DNA from: Mytilus californianus | Taxonomy: Eukaryota > Mollusca > Bivalvia > Mytilida > Mytilidae | Direction of reading: 5' to 3' | NCBI RefSeq assembly: GCF_021869535.1 | Contig: NW_026262679.1 | Location: forward strand, 45,120,426 to 45,184,425 | Length of the DNA: 64,000 nt | Shown: in pieces, positions 62,701 through 64,000 of the stretch | Layout of the letters: each line of letters starts with the position of its first letter | Numbering within the stretch: the stretch's first letter is position 1 | Notes under the pieces: model-generated | Told to the model about the DNA's origin: nothing | What the model saw: only the letters and a program-made list of their open reading frames with translations | Databases searched by the model: none | Made by a program: the position numbers and the translations under genes

Positions 62701-62772
62701 CACCTACCACTATGGTTACCATGACAACTGAAGAACCAACCACTACAGTAACAACTAACCAAATGACAACAG
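29664..62772 (+). CDS. Secreted mosaic protein: SP, F5/8C, EGF, F5/8C, EGF, LamG, Thr-rich (partial, 3' end beyond window)
   Basis: Eleven exons join in consistent phase: 29664-29739, 38219-38269, 39467-39663, 47370-47517, 48739-48837, 53208-53222, 54365-54687, 55787-55931, 56837-56938, 60008-60646, 62671-62772. Together they give 632 residues without a stop. Layout: signal peptide 1-20; discoidin-like domain about 27-155; EGF 159-190; second discoidin domain about 197-350; EGF 353-384; laminin-G/ConA-like domain about 387-595; Thr-rich linker from 600. Known: F5/8C domains bind membranes, glycans or matrix, and EGF and LamG modules are extracellular. Inference: a cell-surface or matrix adhesion/recognition protein. 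Most introns are phase 1, as in genes built by exon shuffling. I do not recognise a named orthologue. Confidence 0.85.
29740..31090. other. Intron 1 of the mosaic gene, proximal part
   Basis: No recognised repeat. Short frames at 29953-30147 and 30824-31015 lack splice context and domains. Confidence 0.35.
31090..31590 (+). repeat. Dispersed repeat A, variant subfamily
   Basis: AAGAAGATGTGGTATGAGTG, CACGGAGCCTTGGCTCACAC and GCTATAAAGGGCCCCAAAAA. The CGGAGCCTTGGCTCACACC block marks a subfamily shared only with the copy at 62075-62380. Confidence 0.85.
32165..32260 (+). repeat. Short direct repeat AACTTTGCCTGAGGCAGTTG
   Basis: The 25-bp block occurs at about 32170 and 32224, 54 bp apart, and contains the small palindrome GCCTGAGGC. 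Confidence 0.8.
32653..32810. repeat. Long palindrome, about 70-bp arms, CpG-containing core
   Basis: Left arm GATTCTTACATAGTTACTCG, right arm ending TGTAAGAATC; the inner arms share ATCGGATTTATCCAATCTCG and CGATTGGATAAATCCGATAA. Core CCTCGCCAAGGCTCAG. Confidence 0.92.
33100..33175. repeat. Palindrome of GCGAAAACG motifs
   Basis: Arms CGCCTTTCATATTCTTTAGG and its inverse ending ATATGAAAGGCG, with TTTTCGCCCTA/TAGGGCGAAAA inside. TTTCGCGTTTTCG iterations precede it. Confidence 0.88.
33402..33950 (-). repeat. Dispersed repeat A, reverse orientation, near complete
   Basis: Reads GGCTTTAAACTAGCTTTCAG through TAGGGGAGGGTTGAGCGCTC and GTCAGGAGCCTGTAGTTCAG to TCTCATTGGCAATCATACCA, the reverse complement of the canonical head. 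A second partial copy start (GAACTAGCTTTCAGTAACTG) follows at 33946-34085. Confidence 0.88.
34190..34385 (+). repeat. Fragment of repeat A (middle and tail)
   Basis: AGCTATAAAAGGTCCCGAAA, GAGAAAACTAACGGCCTGAT and GACTTGGGACAGGAACATAC in order. It is preceded by AGAGGCGGATTTAGGG, a fragment of the GGCGGAT repeat. Confidence 0.8.
35341..35665 (+). repeat. Dispersed repeat A
   Basis: Starts AAATCAGAAGATGTGGTATG and continues GGTCACTGTACGACCTTCAA, GAGAAAACTAACGGCCTTAT and GTTGCGGGGTTAAACATATT. A typical direct-orientation copy lacking the distal tail. Confidence 0.88.
35666..37340. other. Intron 1 of the mosaic gene, middle part
   Basis: Largely unrecognised AT-rich sequence. It includes a fragment at 36409-36525 with GCCAGACGCGCGTTTCGTCT and CCAGTGACGCTCGAATC, a widespread mussel repeat. 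Confidence 0.5.
36409..36525 (+). repeat. Mussel dispersed repeat (ACGCGCGTTTCGTCT type)
   Basis: AGATACCAGGCTTATAATTT, GTACGCCAGACGCGCGTTTC and GTGACGCTCGAATCAAAACA. Recognised from other mussel sequences; locally much richer in GC than its surroundings. Confidence 0.75.
37340..37525 (+). repeat. Dispersed repeat D-like fragment
   Basis: AAGGGGAAGTCCATAAAAAA, CAAACGCTATCAATCAACGG and ACTGCCATATTCCTGACTTT, ending GGTGGGTTAAACTTGGTTTT. A common mussel intronic repeat. Confidence 0.65.
38050..38195 (+). repeat. Dispersed repeat B fragment
   Basis: CTGTCTTTAGTTTTCTATGT, TGCCACGGCGTTGTCAGTTT and GTCCCTTTCGCCTCTC. It ends 23 bp before exon 2 of the mosaic gene, so the branch-point region of that intron may come from this repeat. 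Confidence 0.82.
38219..38269 (+). CDS. Mosaic gene exon 2: start of first F5/8C domain
   Basis: Acceptor TTTTCTTTTACAG, donor CTCAAG|GTAAGA; 51 bp, phase 1 to 1. It reads VCLSPLTAKTTSTSDTQ. The Cys is where a discoidin domain normally begins. The exon lies at the edge of a repeat B copy, so the acceptor region may be repeat-derived. Confidence 0.65.
38401..38548. repeat. Long palindrome, about 65-bp arms, core GAGACTCGAAGAGTCGAG
   Basis: Left arm AGTGTTATTAACTGGCTGTT, right arm ending CTGCCAGTTCATAACACT; both carry TGTATTGGCCCTGTTATAGA or its inverse. The core is itself palindromic. Confidence 0.93.
38579..38835. repeat. Two 43-bp direct repeats with a palindrome, 215 bp apart
   Basis: CCGGAAGTGAACGTCCCGTA followed by TTAGCCCATGGGCCAATACG and GC occurs at 38579 and 38792. 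The centre is the palindrome CGTATTAGCCCATGGGCCAA/TACG. The same CCAATAC and TATTGGCCCTG words occur in the 38.4 kb palindrome, so the cluster is probably one degenerate family. Confidence 0.85.
39467..39663 (+). CDS. Mosaic gene exon 3: first F5/8C domain, core
   Basis: Acceptor TTTGTAAG|CC, donor GCTACA|GTGAGT. It reads GEWCGKNPSLNWVEFDFGTR, VGIRELVIGKPKQGYVTKFN and QYVGTQSTTLQYYGND. The W-(V/I)-E-F-D-F-G strand is the discoidin hallmark. The domain lacks part of the usual N-terminal region (the LGMES stretch), so it is shorter than typical. Confidence 0.85.
40028..40689. mobile_element. 662-bp element with 17-bp perfect inverted ends
   Basis: Ends ATATCGTCGTGTGAATC and GATTCACACGACGATAT. 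The interior has four or more copies of GGAGATAGAxCA followed by a CACTA/GTAG block in both orientations. No coding frame and no clear target duplication. Confidence 0.82.
40690..41335. other. Intron 3 of the mosaic gene, unrecognised stretch
   Basis: AT-rich. GTGTGAACGTGTAGGGTGCG / GAACGTGTGGGATCTC at 41275-41330 is a short imperfect repeat. Confidence 0.35.
41336..41490 (+). repeat. Dispersed repeat B fragment
   Basis: CTTCCAGAGCACCTGAGACT, TTTGCAGCCTTTAGTTTTCT and GTCATGCCGTTGTCAGTTTG; diverged and lacking the final GTCCCTTTGG segment. Confidence 0.75.
41890..42052. mobile_element. GGCGGATCC-type repeat nested in the left arm region
   Basis: Starts ATAGGCGGATCCAAGGG and ends TTCTGGATCCGTCACTG, with two GGGCCCCCCCTTA blocks. 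It interrupts the TTATATTAAC...GTTAACGCACTGC symmetry of the host element. Confidence 0.7.
42155..42600 (-). pseudogene. Decayed coding remnant with a PHD-finger signature
   Basis: On the minus strand near 42310-42155 two frames together show WNCTVC, then VCDGCLKWFHRKCVRLK and HAPKTTYWI followed by a stop and RNCHW. The C-D-x-C-x-x-W-F-H-x-x-C spacing and following W-x-x-x-x-C are PHD-finger hallmarks, with a frame change after the first Cys pair and an in-frame stop. Upstream frames (42600-42400) give CRQMSTLIAFTI and SANVNINCFH but no recognisable catalytic motif. It lies inside the foldback element, so it is probably a remnant of its autonomous parent's protein (inference). Confidence 0.65.
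43298..43486. mobile_element. 189-bp MITE, ends GAGGGGCCTG, duplication ATTACT
   Basis: GAGGGGCCTGCTGGGG at left and CCCATCAGGCCCCTC at right, flanked by ATTACT on both sides (43292-43297, 43487-43492). The interior repeats GATCACG/ATCACGA words. A second copy at 44041-44230 exists because of the 743-bp duplication. Confidence 0.87.
44041..44230. mobile_element. Duplicated copy of the 189-bp MITE
   Basis: Same ends and same ATTACT flanks as the copy 743 bp upstream; one base longer through a G-run change. It is not an independent insertion. Confidence 0.87.
44246..44596. mobile_element. 351-bp hAT-type MITE, ends CAGAGACATATAA
   Basis: Ends CAGAGACATATAA and TTATATGTCTCTG, flanked by ATTCCAC (44239-44245 and 44597-44603). 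Subterminal GAGGGTAGGAAT and ATTCCTACCCTC form a second inverted pair. CAGxG ends and a 7-8-bp duplication point to hAT. A truncated copy (43502-43590) ends at the tandem-duplication breakpoint. Confidence 0.85.
44353..44478. repeat. Palindrome, about 50-bp arms, inside the 44.2 kb MITE
   Basis: GTAGCTCTTGGGTCCTTATG on the left and CATAAGGACCTAAGAGCTAT on the right; core CATAGATCTATG. Confidence 0.87.
44649..44804. repeat. Palindrome, about 50-bp arms
   Basis: AGAAATGAATGCTTCTTTTT at left and AAAAAGAAGCATTTATTTCT at right, with AAAAGTGTTGA/TCAACACTTTT inside. The central spacer contains GAAGCACTTT and GGAAGCGCTTC. Confidence 0.87.
44805..45748. other. Intron 3 of the mosaic gene, unrecognised
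   Basis: AT-rich; no exon, palindrome or repeat family supported. Confidence 0.35.
45749..46352. mobile_element. 600-bp element built of GACAATATTTCA iterations
   Basis: Near the left end GGACAATATTTCA recurs at least five times with CTGTCCA spacers; near the right end TGAAATATTGTC and GGACAATATTTCATAGG recur in both orientations. ATTTCATAGATG/CATCTATGAAAT pairs lie between. No coding frame. Confidence 0.8.
46529..46682. repeat. Long palindrome, about 70-bp arms, core CCGCTACGCGC
   Basis: Left AAGGAATGATTGTAATATTT, right ending AATATTACAGTCATTCCTT; both contain ATGTGGTGCACAC or its inverse next to the core. Together with 17.4 and 22.5 kb it forms a recognisable class. Confidence 0.93.
46683..47369. 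other. Intron 3 of the mosaic gene, distal part
   Basis: Nothing recognised apart from the polypyrimidine acceptor region before 47370. Confidence 0.35.
47370..47517 (+). CDS. Mosaic gene exon 4: first F5/8C domain, C-terminal half
   Basis: Acceptor TTTTATTTAG|GTT, donor TGATG|GTAAGT. It reads VLTTGLDDIHGSSSLALTG, VITKLRINIVNFINQPCIKI and EIHGC; closing on an (E/V)xxGC strand is typical of F5/8C domains. The preceding intron is 7.7 kb and packed with transposons. Confidence 0.85.
47518..48738. other. Intron 4 of the mosaic gene
   Basis: Gene- and repeat-free as far as I can see. GAGTTGCGGCT / GAATTGCGGCT occurs twice (48196, 48324). Confidence 0.35.
48739..48837 (+). CDS. Mosaic gene exon 5: EGF-like domain 1
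   Basis: Acceptor ATTTTGTAG, donor GAAAGA|GTAAGT; 99 bp, phase 1 to 1. The Cys spacing C-x3-C-x5-C-x5-C-x-C-x8-C is canonical EGF (CPVRCQNGGTCFWEERCAC, then PSGYEGNSC). There is no calcium-binding D/N-x-D/E signature. Confidence 0.92.
48933..49770 (+). repeat. Dispersed repeat B interrupted by a TA-flanked MITE
   Basis: The first part, CACATGTGGAGCAGGATCTG through GCCATGGTGTTGTCTGTTTA, stops at 49110; the second part, TTTTCGAATTATGAGTTTGA and GTCCCTTTGGTATCTTTTGC, resumes at 49716. Removing the insert restores the order seen at 21128-21355. Confidence 0.88.
49111..49713. mobile_element. 603-bp MITE, TA target duplication, Tc1/mariner-like
   Basis: Ends CCGTATAGCGGGTAAATTTC and GAAAATAACCTGCTATATGG, flanked by TA on both sides. 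Subterminal regions on both sides are rich in TTTCGC/GCGAAAAT words. The TA target is a Tc1/mariner (or related) trait. No transposase frame. Confidence 0.88.
49893..50017 (-). repeat. Head of repeat A, reverse orientation
   Basis: TGAAAGCCGTACGGTTGCCT, GTGGATAGTTGTCTCATTGG and CAATCATACCACATCTCCTT: the reversed canonical head. Confidence 0.87.
50018..50435 (+). mobile_element. Dispersed repeat E with two internal 170-bp units
   Basis: Starts ATACGCCTGTTTACGGGACG and ends AAAAGCGACGGGCGTATCAT. Inside, AATAACTCAAAAxTGCTTTG AGCAGTT followed by CATGAAACTTTGGTGA occurs at 50106 and 50265. It has the TCCGTC-rich start and GAGTTATGG spacers typical of mollusc non-autonomous repeats. Confidence 0.75.
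50525..50700 (+). repeat. Dispersed repeat F (GGGTACCAATTTTTATGGAT)
   Basis: TACTGTGGACTATTTTCATG then GGGTACCAATTTTTATGGAT and TGAAGAAAAATTGTATTTTC. A second copy lies at 60795-60980. Confidence 0.78.
50701..51658. other. Intron 5 of the mosaic gene, unrecognised
   Basis: No exon or repeat recognised; ordinary AT-rich intron. Confidence 0.35.
51659..52586. mobile_element. 928-bp hAT element, 14-bp perfect ends
   Basis: Ends CAGGGCCGTAACTA and TAGTTACGGCCCTG. CAGGG ends are typical of hAT. TAATT lies on both outer sides but not as a clean 8-bp duplication (AGGTAATT versus TAATTTTT). It carries a truncated transposase on its minus strand, so it is an internally deleted derivative. Confidence 0.9.
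51838..52305 (-). pseudogene. hAT transposase C-terminal dimerisation domain, truncated
   Basis: Reads CSCERSFSALQRFIKTRCSS followed by TMTEVRLCELAMLHVYR. C-E-R-x-F-S-x-L-x-R-x-K-T-x-x-R-x-x-M-x-x-x-R-L-x-x-L-x-x-L-H is the hAT dimerisation signature (ZMYM6/zf-MYM-associated group). The catalytic part is absent; a stop lies just upstream in frame, and the tail after DYHDYRF is non-conserved. It is a dead fragment inside the 51.66-52.59 kb element. Confidence 0.88.
52587..53207. other. Intron 5 of the mosaic gene, distal part
   Basis: No repeat or exon recognised before the microexon acceptor. Confidence 0.35.
53208..53222 (+). CDS. Mosaic gene exon 6: 15-bp microexon (tentative)
   Basis: ATTTCATTTCAG|TTTCCCACAGTGGAG|GTATGT adds ISHSG in phase 1 to 1. 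Both borders are strong and the phase fits, but the protein would also be in frame without it. Transcript data would be needed to confirm it. Confidence 0.5.
53612..53740 (+). repeat. Repeat A head running into a 20-bp tandem array
   Basis: AAAAGGAGATGTGGGATATT then TGTCAATGAGA and five units of GAAGTAACTCAGCACAATGA/G. It parallels the 7.0 kb locus, where a repeat A head also leads directly into a minisatellite. Confidence 0.87.
53741..54364. other. Intron 6 of the mosaic gene
   Basis: AT-rich, nothing recognised. Confidence 0.35.
54365..54687 (+). CDS. Mosaic gene exon 7: second F5/8C domain, N-terminal two thirds
   Basis: Acceptor CTTTTAAG|CA. It reads ACMSSLGMADSRIPDSALSV, then CCAGQNGGAWCPAVGDKTPW, YEVSFVKPQTVSALDFIYPW and FELQFWSAL. 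C-x-x-x-LGM-x-x-x-x-I-x-D is the classical discoidin start. The donor TGCAAAG|GTATTG is weaker than its neighbours but phase 0 matches the next exon. Confidence 0.9.
54688..55786. other. Intron 7 of the mosaic gene
   Basis: A 146-codon frame at 55154-55594 and its antisense counterpart have no recognisable domain and no splice support. Composition here is closer to coding than the surroundings, so it may be an old element remnant. Confidence 0.35.
55787..55931 (+). CDS. Mosaic gene exon 8: second F5/8C domain, C-terminal part
   Basis: Acceptor TTTGTATTTAG|GAT, donor CCAAAAG|GTCTGT. It reads DIPSIYNDTLYYSISLQPSI, VVNAIRILPFAFKKEPCIRF and DVLGCDPK; the R-I-L-P and V-L-G-C strands match the end of an F5/8C domain. 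Confidence 0.88.
55968..56246. mobile_element. 280-bp MITE with about 27-bp inverted ends
   Basis: Left GGGAGCAACCATTTAACTTC then AAGGGG, right CCCCTTGAAGTTAAATGGTC then TTTCCCT. The interior has CAGAATATTTxTTTT repeats and a poly-G block. No target duplication fixed. Confidence 0.83.
56375..56530 (-). repeat. Dispersed repeat B, reverse orientation
   Basis: AAACACAACACAGAAACTAA, AGACTGAGCAATGTCAACCC and GATGCTCCAGAAAGGGTAAG are the reverse complement of the CAGTCTTTAGTTTTCTATG and GCTTACCC regions. Confidence 0.78.
56837..56938 (+). CDS. Mosaic gene exon 9: EGF-like domain 2
   Basis: Acceptor GTATTTTACAG|GA, donor CATACAG|GTAAAT; 102 bp, phase 1 to 1. CSAGYCLNGGSCMGQNVCLC then TTGYYGSRC gives C-x4-C-x5-C-x5-C-x-C-x8-C, canonical EGF. 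Confidence 0.92.
57484..57588 (+). repeat. Direct repeat, about 53 bp, two copies
   Basis: CCCAATGATACTTTTCCACA ... CACCTxCAAxTTACCTGTCG ATTTA occurs twice back to back, directly upstream of the larger tandem pair. Confidence 0.82.
57591..59001. mobile_element. Inverted-repeat element, copy 1 (carries a 772-bp insertion)
   Basis: About 115-bp inverted ends: CTTTTGTAAGTCCTTTTGTC and AATACAACAGCTATTGTTCT at left; AGAACAATAGCTATTGTATT and GAGAATAGACAAAAG at right. It lacks about 90 bp of the centre present in copy 2. It lies in intron 9 of the mosaic gene. Confidence 0.88.
58185..58956. mobile_element. 772-bp element with ATTTGCGCCGAT ends, 8-bp duplication
   Basis: GTATTTAT at 58177-58184 and 58957-58964. 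The left end CGGCGTTTTGCATTTGCGCC is followed by two more ATTTGCGCCGATTTT motifs; the right end has three inverted counterparts (AATCGGCGCAAATGA). Copy 2 of the host repeat reads straight through GCTATTGTATTTATTCAATA, giving the empty site. Confidence 0.92.
59054..59778. mobile_element. Inverted-repeat element, copy 2 (empty site)
   Basis: Same family and orientation as 57591-59001, uninterrupted. Its centre retains AATCAGTGTTTATATTGAAC, the inverse of the upstream half, so it is the more complete palindromic form. GGACAAGAGAATAGACAAAA follows in both copies. Confidence 0.88.
60008..60646 (+). CDS. Mosaic gene exon 10: laminin-G/ConA-like domain
   Basis: Acceptor CTTTTTTTCAG|CC, donor TTCACAA|GTAAGA; 639 bp, phase 1 to 1. 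Blocks QAIYINSSSQYLVIDRTG, CLSDLDKCTNGFTITTNVHF, YIISSGGNLQNTKGIALYYQ, STKTWHLVTSHKLTLNVWHH and LELSWNQNLGCELVDNGKLV fit the jelly-roll laminin-G_3/pentraxin-like fold. The pair C-LSDLDK-C preceding GFT is common in this subfamily. The whole domain sits on one exon. Confidence 0.87.
60795..60980 (+). repeat. Dispersed repeat F, second copy
   Basis: GGGTACCAATTTTTATGGAT, TGAAGAAAAATCATATTTTC and AAGCCTATAAAAAATT, as at 50.5 kb. Confidence 0.78.
60990..61140. mobile_element. 151-bp MITE with about 27-bp inverted ends
   Basis: ACCCAATTAAGGAGGGTTAG and CTAACCCTTCTTAGTTGGGT, each continuing into (A/G)CATGC. The interior is non-coding. Confidence 0.85.
61815..61885. repeat. Palindrome, 31-bp arms
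   Basis: ACAATTCAGTGACTGTCAAG and CTTGACAGTCACTGCATTGT with CATTTTATTTG inside and a 9-base spacer. It is short enough to form a stable RNA hairpin in the pre-mRNA of the mosaic gene. Confidence 0.88.
62075..62385 (+). repeat. Dispersed repeat A, variant subfamily
   Basis: ATAAGAAGATGCAGTATAAG, AACGGAGCCTTGGCTCACAC and GATATAAAGGGCCCCAAAAT; closest to the 31.1 kb copy. Confidence 0.85.
62671..62772 (+). CDS. Mosaic gene exon 11: Thr-rich linker
   Basis: Acceptor TTATTTGCAG|CT, donor ACAACAG|GTATTT; 102 bp, phase 1 to 1. It reads AISTTHTTTTPTTMVTMTTE and EPTTTVTTNQMTTG. More than half the residues are Thr, so it is likely an O-glycosylated mucin-like stalk (inference). The next exon lies beyond the window. 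Confidence 0.75.
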
Positions 62773-64000
62773 GTATTTTCACAGGCATATAGTACTTTGA
62801 TATTGAATAAATCCTATATAAAATATATAGGGGAAAAGTTTTGCCTTTAAATCTTTACCTTAGATTTTGTGAAAACTACCAGCCGCATTTAATAAAACCC
62901 AAAAATATCAAGTTTCTCTGTTAAGGATAAGAAAGGCAAAATATGTCTTAACTATGACAGGAAGGGCAAAAAGAGAAATCCTTGTGATAATACCCCAACA
63001 GTGAAGTTTACAAAATGCTTTTGGTATAAAAAAAAAATAATCTAGGATTCTTACATAAGGTGTGGTTAATAATAAAACATTTTTATCTACAAACTTTAGT
63101 GAATTGTCATACTGCATGCTGTGAGTTGACTTGAAACATTTATAGCAGTTATAAATTCATAAAAAAAACAACTTTAGTTGATGCTCAATACTGTCCATTG
63201 CTTGACGATGTGAATTTGTAATTGTTGAATACCTTCCGACAATTGTTATTATGAAAGACAGAAATAACAGCCCTGTTCCCCCAACATATTGCATATTTCC
63301 TAGTATTTTAAGAATAATCTGAATTTGTTTGTCTCATGTAAACTATGCCACACATCCTTTCTTTTGCTCTCTTAACTTTATTAATAAAAAAATTGTTATG
63401 GATGCTGTTATTTTTTTTGTATTTGTATTTTGTGCATGTTCATATTCATATTATCATGATTTTCATATTTCATTTTATTTATGGCAAGACGGACATATTA
63501 ACCCTATTTGCAATGTACAGTTCATTAAAGAGTTTTTGTTCATTCATTTAATAAGATGAAATTTTATATCAAATCAGACTAAAGACTATTATGCTTTATT
63601 TGACTATGTGCCACTTAACCTCAAAATTTTGAGAAACATGGCTAAAAGACATCATGTGACAGCTACTTTTCAACTGCATACCATGTACCAGGTGTCTAAT
63701 AGATTGATAGATGTATGTATAATATAGGTTAAAAAAAGGAGAAATGGTATGAATTTCAATGAGACAACTATCTGACAAAGGACAAGGATGTAAGATTATA
63801 ATTTAACATTCAAACAGAAAAAAAAAACCCAAAAAAATCTTATTATAAATCCATTGATTCTTACTCTAGTTCATTATTTTTTTACATTTTGTTAATGAAT
63901 TTTGAAGGATTGCACAGTATATTTTTATGTTTTTATAAAATTTAACCCTCACATTTATGTCATTATATATATAATATTCTGGAGTAAATTTATTTCTCAA
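62773..64000. other. Intron 11 of the mosaic gene, to the window edge
   Basis: No further exon found. A repeat A head fragment sits at 63735-63795 (AAAAAAGGAGAAATGGTATG, TTTCAATGAGACAACTATCT). Confidence 0.45.

Overview
The window is AT-rich, intron-rich animal DNA that looks like a marine mussel (Mytilidae, probably Mytilus). The organism call rests on many copies of dispersed repeats I recognise from mussel genomic sequence: the family beginning AAGGAGATGTGGTATGATTG, the family containing CAGTCTTTAGTTTTCTATG, the family beginning AAAATGCTCCGCTGGGCGCA, and the fragment GCCAGACGCGCGTTTCGTCT. The genes are split by long introns with GT/AG borders, so bacterial features (operons, ribosome binding sites, CRISPR) do not apply.

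Two real protein-coding genes can be supported, transcribed divergently and both spliced. On the minus strand (about 1071-11195) lies the orthologue of vertebrate KIAA0232, a large, mostly disordered protein of unknown function (DUF4603 family). I assembled five coding exons with matching splice phases. The largest exon, 3.07 kb, carries an in-frame array of nine 20-residue repeats with a conserved Leu-Trp-Gly core. On the plus strand (29664 to beyond the window end) lies a secreted or membrane-anchored mosaic protein: signal peptide, F5/8 type C (discoidin), EGF, F5/8 type C, EGF, laminin-G/ConA-like, Thr-rich linker. It is assembled from eleven exons whose phases all agree; the gene continues past 64000.

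The rest is intergenic (about 11.2-29.6 kb) and intronic DNA heavily colonised by transposon-derived sequence. Several elements have readable ends and target-site duplications: a 1.73 kb element with 8-bp duplication nested three levels deep (15.8-18.7 kb), a TA-flanked 603-bp MITE inside a mussel repeat (49.1-49.7 kb), a hAT element with 14-bp perfect ends and a transposase remnant (51.66-52.59 kb), a 772-bp element whose paralogous empty site lies 0.9 kb away (58.2-58.96 kb), a foldback element with a broken PHD finger (41.7-42.9 kb), and a 743-bp tandem duplication differing by about two positions (42.85-44.33 kb).

There is also a recurring class of long, nearly perfect palindromes with unrelated arms. 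Four of the seven turn around on a short CpG-containing core (17.4, 22.5, 38.4 and 46.6 kb) and a fifth has a single-CpG core (32.7 kb). I found no reverse transcriptase, intact transposase, viral gene, tRNA or rRNA. Exon calls were made by eye from translation, splice borders and phase, without alignment or transcript data.
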